Shown here in pieces: positions 51,154-59,067 of a stretch of 60,292 nucleotides of DNA. This DNA is from Hyphomicrobiales bacterium. GTDB taxonomy: Bacteria; Pseudomonadota; Alphaproteobacteria; Rhizobiales; CAJQND01. Under the pieces are notes generated by a model. That model did not search any database, had not been told where the DNA came from, and was given only the letters and a program-made list of their open reading frames with translations. A program made the position numbers and the translations under genes. Each line of letters starts with the position of its first letter. Position 1 is the first letter of the stretch. The stretch covers positions 1 through 60,292 of the forward strand of contig JANQOW010000136.1 in assembly GCA_028285595.1 (NCBI GenBank). Reading direction: 5' to 3'.

Positions 51154-53472
51154 ATGACAGACCTCACCGACCTGCCTCTCACCAGCACCCACTGGGGCAC
51201 CTACCGCGCCAAGGTCAGCAATGGCCGTGTTCAGGAGCTCTATGCGTTTGAGCACGACCGCGATCCCTCGCCTATCGGCCCGGGGGTCATCGACGTGCAG
51301 GACGGGCCAACGCGGGTTGCCGCGCCCATGATCCGCAAGAGCTGGCTGGATCACGGACCGGGCGCCGCCACGGAGAACCGCGGGGCAGAACCGTTTGTGG
51401 AGGTCTCCTGGGAGGAGGCTGAACGGCTGGTGGGCGATGAGCTTAACCGGGTGCGCCACACCTTCGGCAACAACGCCATCTATGCCGGCTCCTACGGATG
51501 GTCGAGCGCGGGGCGGTTTCACCATGCCCAGAGCCAACTCCACCGCTTCTTGAACTGTATCGGCGGCTACACCAAGTCGGTCTTCACCTACAGCTTCTGT
51601 GCGGCGGAAGCCATGGTGCCGCACATTCTGGGCAGCTACCGCGCTTACCTGGACACCTGCACGAGCTGGGATTCCATCATCGACCACACCAAACTGTTCG
51701 TGGCGTTTGGCGGCGTGCCATTGAAGAACGGCCAGATCTGTCAGGGCGGCACCGGCCATCATTATCAGCGCGAGAATCTTGTGGCCGCCAGCAAGGCCGG
51801 TGTTGAGTTCGTCAATATCAGCCCCTTGCGGTCTGATGTTCTGGAGAGCGTGAATGTTGAGTGGTTGGCCGCGCGCCCGAACACGGATGCCGCGATCCTC
51901 TTAGGCATTGCCCATACGCTCTATACCGAAGGCCTGCACGATCAGGCATTCCTGGACCGCTATACGCACGGGTTCGATAAGTTTCTGCCCTACCTCACCG
52001 GCGAGACGGACGGTGTGGCGAAGACGGCCGAGTGGGCCGCTCACATCAGCGAACTGCCCGCGGACACGATCCGCGCCCTGGCGCGGCGCATGGCGGCCTC
52101 GCGCACCATGATATCAGTGAGCTGGTCGCTCACCCGCCAGGACCACGGCGAGCAGGCCTTCTGGGCGGCCATCACCGTGGCCTGTATGCTGGGGCAGATC
52201 GGCCTGCCCGGCGGCGGCTTCGGTTTCGGCTACAGTGCCGTGAACTCCATCGGCGGGAACGTGACACGGCTGCCCGGCGCGGCCCTGCCGCAAGGCAGCA
52301 ACCCTGTGCAGGATCTCATCCCCGTAGCGCGTATCTCCGATCTGCTTTTGAAGCCCGGCGAAGACTTCGAGTTTGATGGTGTGACCCGCACCTACCCGGA
52401 TATCAAAATCGTCTATTGGGCGGGCGGCAATCCGTTCCACCACCATCAAGATCTCAACCGCATGCTGAAAGCCTGGCAGAAGCCGGACACCATCATCGTC
52501 AACGAATGGTGCTGGAATTCCCTGGCCAAACACGCCGACATCGTTTTGCCCTGCACCAACCCCATCGAGCGCAAAGACATCGCAACCACGCCGCGCGATC
52601 CTTACACCGTCTCCATGAGCCAACTGGTGGAGCCGTTTGCGTCCAGCCGCAACGATTATGAGATTTTCTCCGGTATTGCGCGCCACATGGGTGTTGCGGA
52701 TGCCTTTACCGAAGGGCGGACCACGGAGGAATGGCTGAGCTGGATCTATGAGGAAACCCGCAACCGCTCTGCCTCGCGCGGTATTCAGATTCCCACCTAT
52801 GAGCAGTTCTTGAAGGATGGCTGGTTCAGGCTCGACGATCCTGAAAAGCCCATGGTGATGCTGCAGGACTTCCGGGAAGATCCGGACGCCAATCCTTTGG
52901 GCAGCCCGAGCGGAAAGATCCAGATCTTCTCTGACGTGGTGGATGGCTTCGGCTATGACGAGTGCCCGGGCCACACGGTCTGGCGCGAGCCCATGGAGTG
53001 GCTCGGCATGGAGGAAAAACCCTATCCGCTCCACATGATCTCCAACCAGCCCAAGGACAAACTGCATTCCCAGCTTGACCACGGCGGCCAAAGCCGGGCG
53101 GGCAAGATTGGCGGCCGCGAGCCGGTGGTGCTGCATCCGGACGATGCCGCCGCGCGCGGCCTCAAAGAGGGCGAGATCGTGCGGGTGTTCAACGACCGCG
53201 GCGCCTGCCTGGGCGGTATTCAGATCAGCGACGATGTGCGGCCCGGAGTGATCCGCATGAGCACCGGCGCCTGGTACGACCCGCTTGAGCCGGGCACGCC
53301 GGGCAGCCTGTGCAAGCATGGCAACCCGAACATGCTGACCCCCGACAAGGGCACCTCACGCCTCGGCCAGGGCCCCATCGCCCATTCCTGTCTGGTGGAG
53401 GTTGAGCGCTTTGAGGGCACACCGCCGCCGGTCACTGCGTTCGATCCGCCGGAGATTTTGCAATCGCGCTGA
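51154..53472 (+). CDS. Molybdopterin-dependent oxidoreductase, DMSO-reductase family (BisC/TorA-like, no Fe-S motif)
   Basis: This 772-residue enzyme has GSYGWSSAGRFHHAQSQLHR, where a serine would ligate molybdenum as in DMSO, TMAO and biotin sulfoxide reductases. It also has YWAGGNPFHHHQDLNR and the cofactor-binding C-terminal domain (HMISNQPKDKLHSQLDHG). There is no N-terminal Cys cluster and no twin-arginine signal, so it is probably cytoplasmic like BisC. Position at the end of a CoA-acid catabolic operon is unusual. It could reduce an S- or N-oxide or hydroxylate a substrate; which is not visible. Confidence 0.9.
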   Translation: MTDLTDLPLTSTHWGTYRAKVSNGRVQELYAFEHDRDPSPIGPGVIDVQDGPTRVAAPMIRKSWLDHGPGAATENRGAEPFVEVSWEEAERLVGDELNRVRHTFGNNAIYAGSYGWSSAGRFHHAQSQLHRFLNCIGGYTKSVFTYSFCAAEAMVPHILGSYRAYLDTCTSWDSIIDHTKLFVAFGGVPLKNGQICQGGTGHHYQRENLVAASKAGVEFVNISPLRSDVLESVNVEWLAARPNTDAAILLGIAHTLYTEGLHDQAFLDRYTHGFDKFLPYLTGETDGVAKTAEWAAHISELPADTIRALARRMAASRTMISVSWSLTRQDHGEQAFWAAITVACMLGQIGLPGGGFGFGYSAVNSIGGNVTRLPGAALPQGSNPVQDLIPVARISDLLLKPGEDFEFDGVTRTYPDIKIVYWAGGNPFHHHQDLNRMLKAWQKPDTIIVNEWCWNSLAKHADIVLPCTNPIERKDIATTPRDPYTVSMSQLVEPFASSRNDYEIFSGIARHMGVADAFTEGRTTEEWLSWIYEETRNRSASRGIQIPTYEQFLKDGWFRLDDPEKPMVMLQDFREDPDANPLGSPSGKIQIFSDVVDGFGYDECPGHTVWREPMEWLGMEEKPYPLHMISNQPKDKLHSQLDHGGQSRAGKIGGREPVVLHPDDAAARGLKEGEIVRVFNDRGACLGGIQISDDVRPGVIRMSTGAWYDPLEPGTPGSLCKHGNPNMLTPDKGTSRLGQGPIAHSCLVEVERFEGTPPPVTAFDPPEILQSR

Positions 53473-53494
53473 TGGGCGGGCGAGCTTTACCCTA

Positions 53495-53509
53495 GGCCTG
53501 TTTCAGGCC
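53495..53509 (+). terminator. Stem-loop after the molybdoenzyme gene
   Basis: GGCCTG (53495-53500) and CAGGCC (53504-53509) form a perfect 6-bp GC-rich stem with a TTT loop, 23 nt after the stop of the five-gene operon. There is no T-run, so it may be a Rho-assisted or processing end. It is followed 4 nt later by the hairpin that holds the next ribosome site. Confidence 0.45.
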
Positions 53510-53512
53510 ATC

Positions 53513-53540
53513 ATCCTCCGCAAATCACTGTCCGGAGGAT
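53513..53540 (+). promoter_or_regulatory. Perfect inverted repeat sequestering a Shine-Dalgarno
   Basis: ATCCTCCG (53513-53520) and CGGAGGAT (53533-53540) are perfect 8-bp complements around a 12-nt loop. The right arm contains GGAGGA, the only Shine-Dalgarno for ATG 53547, 7 nt downstream. If the mRNA folds this way the ribosome site is masked. This is the layout of RNA thermometers and other translation switches. Confidence 0.6.
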
Positions 53541-53546
53541 CGTGCC

Positions 53547-54833
53547 ATGGCCGAGATGTTCACCAAGGCCGAATGGGATGCCATTCGCCAAGAACTTAAT
53601 CGGGATCCGCTGAAATTTGGGCTCCCCATGCGCCAATATGGCAGCGTGTTGATTGCCTCGTTCAATATCCGCAAGCTCGGCAAGCTGGGTGCCAAGGGGC
53701 GTGATGACGCCACCATGCGGTTCCTGGCGGATGTGTGCCGGCGCTTTGATTTGGTGGCTGTGCAAGAGGTGATGACCGACATGACGGCCCTGCGCCGCCT
53801 GCGCGATCTCATGGGCGAGCGCTATGGCCTTGCCGTCTCGGATGTGGTGGGCACGTTTCCCGGCGAGAGGGGCAACGAGGAGCGCCTGGCCTTTATCTAC
53901 AACCCCGCTCTGGTGCGCCGGGCGGAGCTGGTCACCAGCGTTTCCACCAGCCGCACGAAGGTGATGAAAACCATCGCGCGCTATCATCAAGAGCTGTTTG
54001 ATGAGATGGAGACCAACGCAACCGCCAAGGCGCAACGCAAGTACTACCATGAGGACCTGCCTGAATATCATCGCAAAGTGGCCGCCGGAGAGAAGCCGCG
54101 CGCGCCCAAGGAGCCCGGATTCAAGGTCGATGTTGACCCGTTCCTGCAGTTCATTCGTGAGCCGTTCGCCGTGGCGTTCGAGGTGCACGGTCACCCAGGA
54201 TTGGGCTCCTATGACTTCCTGGCGATCAACGCCCATTTGCAGTTCGGCCGGATGCAGGACCGCAAAGCCGAAGCGCGGGCCATGTTCGAATGGATCATCA
54301 ACAAAGTGCAGTCGGAGGATGCCACCAACATCGTCATCCTGGGTGATCTGAATTTCGACCTGGACCGGCCCGAGGAAGATCTCAAGGAGATCATCACCGA
54401 GTTCAAAAAGATCCGCATGCGCGGCAAGAACAAGACCTTGTATGTGAGCTTTCCGTTCATCTTCCCGCACCCCCAGCCAACGCCGCTGCACCCTGAGGGA
54501 ACCGTCTACCGCACCAACATCCGCTTGAGCCAAACCTACGACCAGATCGGCGTGTTCTCGCGCGATGAGCAGGTCGGAAAGTATCTGGAAACCACGTGGA
54601 CCGGCCATGGCGGGAACACCAAATGGGGTCAACCTTCATTCCCCGACTATGGCGTGTTCAACTTCTCAGACCTCTTCAGCGTGGCTCTGAACGGCAAGCC
54701 GTTGAACGATCTGACGAAGGCACAGAGGACCACGTTTACAAAGCGGTTTGAGCACAAGGTCTCCGATCACATGCCAATCTGGTATCGGGTGCCCCTGCCC
54801 GTGCCGAAGGAAAGCTTCCCCACGGACGTTTAG
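53547..54833 (+). CDS. Endonuclease/exonuclease/phosphatase family protein
   Basis: This 428-residue EEP-fold protein has SFNIRKLGKLG at the start, DLVAVQEV with metal-binding Glu, FLAINAHLQFGR, the catalytic VILGDLNFDLDRP motif and a closing KVSDHMPIWYRV motif. A charged insertion lies at about residues 150-195 (RKYYHEDLPEYHRKVAAGEK), longer than in DNase-I-like minimal members. Targets could be DNA, RNA or a phosphoester. No signal peptide is seen. Its ribosome site lies in a perfect hairpin, so expression is probably controlled at translation. It converges with the M20 hydrolase with 4 bp between. Confidence 0.87.
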   Translation: MAEMFTKAEWDAIRQELNRDPLKFGLPMRQYGSVLIASFNIRKLGKLGAKGRDDATMRFLADVCRRFDLVAVQEVMTDMTALRRLRDLMGERYGLAVSDVVGTFPGERGNEERLAFIYNPALVRRAELVTSVSTSRTKVMKTIARYHQELFDEMETNATAKAQRKYYHEDLPEYHRKVAAGEKPRAPKEPGFKVDVDPFLQFIREPFAVAFEVHGHPGLGSYDFLAINAHLQFGRMQDRKAEARAMFEWIINKVQSEDATNIVILGDLNFDLDRPEEDLKEIITEFKKIRMRGKNKTLYVSFPFIFPHPQPTPLHPEGTVYRTNIRLSQTYDQIGVFSRDEQVGKYLETTWTGHGGNTKWGQPSFPDYGVFNFSDLFSVALNGKPLNDLTKAQRTTFTKRFEHKVSDHMPIWYRVPLPVPKESFPTDV

Positions 54834-54837
54834 GCGT

Positions 54838-55968
54838 TCAGCTCAAGGTCTCCATCAGGCCGGCCAGCAGTTTGGCGCGCGGCACCAGGGAACGCACGTC
54901 AATATGCTCGTTCAGAGTATGCAGGCCGTTGCCCTCAACGCCCAGACCATCCAAGGTGGCCATCCCGAGCGCGCCGGTAAAGTTGCCGTCCGAGCCGCCG
55001 CCGCGGCTGCCATGGCTGATCTCAAAGCCGATCTCAGACGCGATGGACTTGGCTCTCTCATAGAGCGCCATGGTGCCCGGTTGATCCGGCTCCCAGACGG
55101 GGCGCGTCACACCGCGGGCCACCTTGAACGCAATGCCGTCATGGGTGCCGGCCAGGGCCAGCATCTGCTCAACGCCTTTGTCGAGATCTTCTTGTTTCTT
55201 GGCCATGCTGAGGGCCTCTGCGCTGCAGGTGGACGAGACGCAGTTCACCCATTGGCCGCCATGGATGACACCGACGGAGAAGGTGCAGTCGTCCGTCGTC
55301 ATGCTCTCGATGGCATCGATCTGGCGGATCATGCCGCGGATCGCTGATTTGCCCTCCTTCAGCCGCGCACCGGCATGGCTTGGCATGCCTTTGGTTTCCA
55401 GGTTGAACCGCGCAATGGCGTAGCGTCCGGTGACAACGCCGCCGTCGGAGTTCGCAGGCTCGGGCACCAGGATGTACTTGTGGCGGGCGGCCTCCGCCTC
55501 GATCAGGTCCCGAGTGGAGGGCGAGCCCACCTCTTCGTCGCTGGTGAACAGGACCGTGATGGGAAGGGGCGTCACGACGCCGGCATCATTAAGCTGGCGG
55601 ATGGCCTCCAGCGCGATGTAATTGCCGCCCTTCATGTCCTGAATGCCTGGGCCCCAGCACAAATCTCCGTCTCTGCGCCAGGCCAGTTGCTCCAGGGTGC
55701 CCAGGGGATGCACCGTGTCGAGGTGGCCCAATATCAGGACGCCGGGCGCATAAAGGTCAGGGTGGGGAAAGCGTGCGCGTACACAGTCGCCAAAACCCAT
55801 GCGGCCTGGAATGCGCTCGATGCTGGCGCCTGCCATGGCCAGATCCCGCGAGGCCAGGTCCATCATCCGGTTCACCGCTGCTGCGTCCCATGTTGGGCTT
55901 TCGCACTCGATCCAAGGGCGCAGGCCCGCCAGCATGGTTTCAGTGTCAAACGGCAAATCGCGGATCAT
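54838..55968 (-). CDS. M20-family metallohydrolase (glutamate carboxypeptidase-like)
   Basis: This 376-residue enzyme has zinc ligands in GHLDTVHP (His82, Asp84), IQDMKGG (Asp111) and TSDEEVGSP (catalytic Glu145 and ligand Glu146). A dimerisation domain (RFNLETKGMPSHAGARLKEG) and a C-terminal histidine region follow. It is closest to CPG2/ArgE-type peptidases and amidohydrolases; the substrate is unknown. ATG 55968 has AGGAG at a 10-nt gap. The open frame runs on to 56781, but that part is antisense to the PPK2 gene and not family-like. An alternative start is ATG 56013. Confidence 0.9.
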   Translation of the reverse strand: MIRDLPFDTETMLAGLRPWIECESPTWDAAAVNRMMDLASRDLAMAGASIERIPGRMGFGDCVRARFPHPDLYAPGVLILGHLDTVHPLGTLEQLAWRRDGDLCWGPGIQDMKGGNYIALEAIRQLNDAGVVTPLPITVLFTSDEEVGSPSTRDLIEAEAARHKYILVPEPANSDGGVVTGRYAIARFNLETKGMPSHAGARLKEGKSAIRGMIRQIDAIESMTTDDCTFSVGVIHGGQWVNCVSSTCSAEALSMAKKQEDLDKGVEQMLALAGTHDGIAFKVARGVTRPVWEPDQPGTMALYERAKSIASEIGFEISHGSRGGGSDGNFTGALGMATLDGLGVEGNGLHTLNEHIDVRSLVPRAKLLAGLMETLS

Positions 55969-56145
55969 CTTGGCAAAGCTCCTGAGAAAAGGGGGAGTGA
56001 AACGGAACTGCATATGGAAGGCGATGATTTGCGCTATGTCAAATGCAAGAGACGCAAGCGGGCTTAGAGTTACATCTTTGTCAAACTGCGTTGCTAGGAT
56101 GAAGAACCTGTGCGCGCATTGCCATGCAGAAAGACGGTGAGGGAC

Positions 56146-57066
56146 ATGACGAACATTATTGACGAGCTGGAGGACAAGAACTGGCTGGAGGCCGAGCTTC
56201 AGGACAGTTTTGATGAAGAACTCGAGATGGAGATTGATGATGAGCGCCTGCAACAGGAGCTGCGCAACATCTCCGAATGGGGTCACAAGTCCACGCTCGA
56301 CCGTCGCGCTTACTTCAGGGCGCTGCTGCATTTGCAGGCGGAGCTGGTGAAGCTGCAGGACTGGGTGGTCCACACCAAGTATAAGCTTCTGGTGATTTTT
56401 GAAGGCCGCGACGCTGCCGGCAAGGGCGGCGTGATCAAGCGCATCACTCAACGGCTCAATCCCCGGGTGTGCAAGGTGGTGGCGCTGCCGGCGCCCAGCG
56501 AGCGCGAAAAAACCCAATGGTATTTCCAGCGCTATGTGCCGCACCTGCCCGCGGGCGGGGAAATGGTGCTGTTCGACCGCTCCTGGTACAACAGGGCCGG
56601 TGTGGAACGGGTCATGGAGTTTGCCTCCGACGACGAGGTGGATCAGTTTTTCTACGACGTGCCGGAATTTGAGCGCATGCTGGTGCGCTCCGGCATCAAG
56701 GTGATCAAGTACTGGTTCTCCATCACCGACCAGGAGCAGCAATTGCGCTTCTTGATGCGGGTGCACGATCCGATCAAGCAATGGAAGCTCAGCCCCATGG
56801 ACCTGCAGTCACGGGTGCGGTGGGAGCAATACACCAAGGTGAAGGAAGAGATGTTCGAGCGCACGAACATCAAAGAGGCGCCGTGGTGGATTGTGGAAGG
56901 CAATGACAAGAAGCAGGCGCGGCTCAACTGTATCGATCACCTGCTGAAACAGATCCCCTACGAAGACGTTGAGCACGAGCAAGTGGTGCTGCCGGACCGG
57001 GTGTTCAACCCGAAATACGAGCGCAAGACCCTGCCGAAAAAGCTCTACGTGCCGGAGAAGTACTAG
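56146..57066 (+). CDS. ppk2: Polyphosphate kinase 2
   Basis: This 306-residue PPK2 family protein has Walker A-like GRDAAGKGG, KVVALPAPSEREKTQWYFQR, the lid module motif FDRSWYNRAGVERVMEF and KVIKYWFSI then LRFLMR. It transfers phosphate between polyphosphate and nucleotides; single-domain forms of this length mostly make NTPs from NDPs. The N-terminal 40 residues are unusually acidic (DEELEMEIDDE). ATG 56146 has GAGGG just before it; an upstream ATG at 56110 adds 12 residues. It is monocistronic and divergent from the M20 hydrolase. Confidence 0.95.
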   Translation: MTNIIDELEDKNWLEAELQDSFDEELEMEIDDERLQQELRNISEWGHKSTLDRRAYFRALLHLQAELVKLQDWVVHTKYKLLVIFEGRDAAGKGGVIKRITQRLNPRVCKVVALPAPSEREKTQWYFQRYVPHLPAGGEMVLFDRSWYNRAGVERVMEFASDDEVDQFFYDVPEFERMLVRSGIKVIKYWFSITDQEQQLRFLMRVHDPIKQWKLSPMDLQSRVRWEQYTKVKEEMFERTNIKEAPWWIVEGNDKKQARLNCIDHLLKQIPYEDVEHEQVVLPDRVFNPKYERKTLPKKLYVPEKY

Positions 57067-57072
57067 AGCAGT

Positions 57073-57501
57073 TTACGGGCAGTTCTGCTTGGTCCATTTG
57101 TCCTTATGAGCGCCCCGCGCACACAATTGCTGGCGCCATAAGGCCTCTATGACCCAGCCGGAGCCTTGAGGTTTGACGGTCGCCGCCCAGCGGCCACCGG
57201 AGACGGAATCGTCCGCATACCCGGTCTGGGTCACGAACACCTCATACGCGGCCCCATCCGGCGTTTCATTGACGGCGATGGTCATGCGTTTGGCCCCGTC
57301 AAACTCCGCATACCCCCCGAACAAGGGCTGAAACAGGCCCATCATGTCGCCGGCGCTCGGGGTTTTCCAGTTGGCAAGATCCACCTGTGCCCACGCCTCG
57401 GGCGGAGGCAGGTCGGCATTGGTCTTGAACCCGGCCTGGACCGGGTTGAGCATGGCCATGAAGAGGGCGCTGAGGACAACGAAGGATAGCGTGGGCCGCA
57501 T
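57073..57501 (-). CDS. Small exported protein of unknown function
   Basis: This 142-residue protein has a signal peptide (about 1-23, ending NPVQA). The mature part is mostly beta-like, with WAQVDLANWKTPSAGDMMGL and GGYAEFDGAKRMTIAVNET and two cysteines near the C-terminus (CARGAHKDKWTKQNC) that could be a disulfide. No known domain is recognised. It converges on ppk2 with 6 bp between stops and is divergent from another exported protein. The signal peptide and codon pattern support a real gene. Confidence 0.75.
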   Translation of the reverse strand: MRPTLSFVVLSALFMAMLNPVQAGFKTNADLPPPEAWAQVDLANWKTPSAGDMMGLFQPLFGGYAEFDGAKRMTIAVNETPDGAAYEVFVTQTGYADDSVSGGRWAATVKPQGSGWVIEALWRQQLCARGAHKDKWTKQNCP

Positions 57502-57611
57502 TGGGGTCTCCTGTATTGTTTGGCCCGCACCCTATGTCGGCCGGGTGGGGTGTTCAACCGGGTGCCCTCAAGGATACGCGCTCCCCAGCTTTTGAGTGGT
57601 GGTTTGGTAAA

Positions 57612-57644
57612 ACTCTAACAAAGAGTGCAATCGGTTGTTCAACC
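57612..57644. promoter_or_regulatory. Two small inverted repeats in a divergent spacer
   Basis: ACTCT-AACAA-AGAGT (57612-57626) and GGTTG-TT-CAACC (57633-57644) are perfect inverted repeats in the 213-bp spacer between two divergent genes for exported proteins. They are close to a likely promoter for the plus-strand gene. Operator function is inference. The rest of the spacer shows nothing I can name. Confidence 0.4.
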
Positions 57645-57714
57645 AGTAGGGGTATTATCGTGCGCACGGACAACCATTACGAATATGGCTTAACTCTGGG
57701 TGAGGGTAATCCCG

Positions 57715-58392
57715 ATGCAGTATTCATTACGTGCCTGTGTGTTTGCGCTTGTTGGGCTGGTTGCCTTCAGTTTGCCGTCCTTTTCGGAAACTGCAGCGCC
57801 GAAGAACGACGTCCCGGAGAAGCGGGTCTATTCTGAAAACTTCGACGGAGAAGACCGCTCCCTCATGCTGGGGGGGCAGCTCGACTTTGCCAACGCCCAA
57901 TCAAAATGGCTGCTCAATGTCTCAGATGGAAAGATGGTCCTGGAGAACAGGCTCAATCCGATGAGCCTGCAGTATCAGGACATCAAATGGGTGCGTTACC
58001 AGGGCGAGGAAACGGTCTCCACCACGGAAGATGCAAGAATTTCCGTCACCGTGGAAGCGGCCAACCAGGGCCGTGGAGGTGCCGGTGTGCTGGTCGGCAG
58101 CGGGAAGCTCGGAAACTATCTGGTGTTCGCCGTGGGCAAAGAGGGCCATTTCCATGTTCTGCAAAAGAAACAGGGCAAGACCCGGTTCGTGTACAGCGGC
58201 GAGAGCAAGCTGATCAACGTGGAAGGGGCCAATAGGGTCACATTTGTGCACCGAGACGGCAAGGTCGCCTTCTTTGCAAATGGCAAAGAGCTGATTGCCA
58301 TGGCCTACAAGCCCAGAACGCCTCTCGGCGTGGGTCTGGCGGCTTTCGGTATTGGCAGCTTCAGCTTCGATGATGTGGAGATATCGAAGTAG
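57715..58392 (+). CDS. Exported beta-rich (laminin-G/concanavalin-like) protein
   Basis: This 225-residue protein has a signal peptide (MQYSLRACVFALVGLVAFSL then PSFSE). The mature region has the YSENFDG opening, repeated beta strands and GNYLVFAVGKEG, then ANRVTFVHRDGKVAFFANGKELIAM and ends in FGIGSFSFDDVEISK. That pattern is common in the DUF1080/LamG-like sandwich domains of exported proteins. No catalytic residues can be named, so ligand binding is as likely as hydrolysis. ATG 57715 follows GAGGG; a longer GTG start at 57700 adds five residues. Confidence 0.78.
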   Translation: MQYSLRACVFALVGLVAFSLPSFSETAAPKNDVPEKRVYSENFDGEDRSLMLGGQLDFANAQSKWLLNVSDGKMVLENRLNPMSLQYQDIKWVRYQGEETVSTTEDARISVTVEAANQGRGGAGVLVGSGKLGNYLVFAVGKEGHFHVLQKKQGKTRFVYSGESKLINVEGANRVTFVHRDGKVAFFANGKELIAMAYKPRTPLGVGLAAFGIGSFSFDDVEISK

Positions 58393-58402
58393 GGCGCTCA
58401 GT

Positions 58403-59041
58403 CTAAAGACAAGGGTTCATGGCGGGCAGCCGCGGCACGGACAAGAGCTTGTCGATGCCCGCCTGATAATCCGTCTCGCTCTTCTTATCCATGTCCGCCA
58501 GGTAAGCATTCACGAAACCCAGCGTGCCCGAGCCGGCCTTGGAACAGGCCACGCGGCCGGTTTCCGGTGCGGCCTGGCTCTTGCGGAAGCGTTGAAAGCG
58601 GGCGGTCATCGCCGCGTCCATTTCAGCCTTGCTGGCCTTCTCCAGGCCATTGGCCATGATGAACCGGTTGAGCTTGCCCAGCGTGGTATCGAGGCGTTTG
58701 GCCAGATCGGGACGGTTGGTTTCCTCGCAGACATCAAGCGCGGCGCGGACCGTCACCGCGATCTCCCAGAAACACAAGACCGGGCCATGCAGAACGTCGG
58801 CCGTTGCGGTGCTCACCTCGCCGTTCTTTCGCACTTGCCGGATCTGAACCCCGCCCTTGGTGATCACCTCGCGGGTGACCGAGCCGTCTTCGTCCTTGAA
58901 CGTCTTCACCCGCTCTGCGCCGTCTGCAAACAGTTTGTCGTAGGGTGTTCCCCAGTCTTCCGCGCCGGCGGCGGCGAGAGGAGAGAAGGCCAGCGCAAGC
59001 GCCAGAAGGCCCGCGACCCGTTTCGACCGGTTCCGTGCCAT
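58403..59041 (-). CDS. Exported protein of unknown function
   Basis: The 212-residue precursor has a signal peptide (about 1-27, AAAGAE). The mature part begins DWGTPYDKLFADGAERVKTFKDEDG, then a repeated beta segment REVITKGGVQIRQVRKNGEVS, then a mostly helical half (FWEIAVTVRAALDVCEE, LDTTLGKLNRFIMANG) and a closing Cys-containing stretch (VACSKAGSGTLGFVNAYL). There are four cysteines after the signal peptide, perhaps two disulfides. I recognise no family. It lies 10 bp from the convergent LamG-like gene and 26 bp downstream of the enoyl-CoA hydratase gene. Confidence 0.75.
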   Translation of the reverse strand: MARNRSKRVAGLLALALAFSPLAAAGAEDWGTPYDKLFADGAERVKTFKDEDGSVTREVITKGGVQIRQVRKNGEVSTATADVLHGPVLCFWEIAVTVRAALDVCEETNRPDLAKRLDTTLGKLNRFIMANGLEKASKAEMDAAMTARFQRFRKSQAAPETGRVACSKAGSGTLGFVNAYLADMDKKSETDYQAGIDKLLSVPRLPAMNPCL

Positions 59042-59067
59042 GGTTTCAGTCCTTCCTCATCTTCGTT

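Noticed and set aside
52114..54632. Two long minus-strand frames opposite the molybdoenzyme and EEP genes
   Set aside because: Antisense shadows without domain motifs; the plus strand is fully accounted for.
55969..56781. N-terminal extension of the M20 hydrolase to a 647-residue protein
   Set aside because: The added part is antisense to ppk2 and lacks family features; the M20 domain begins normally at 55968.
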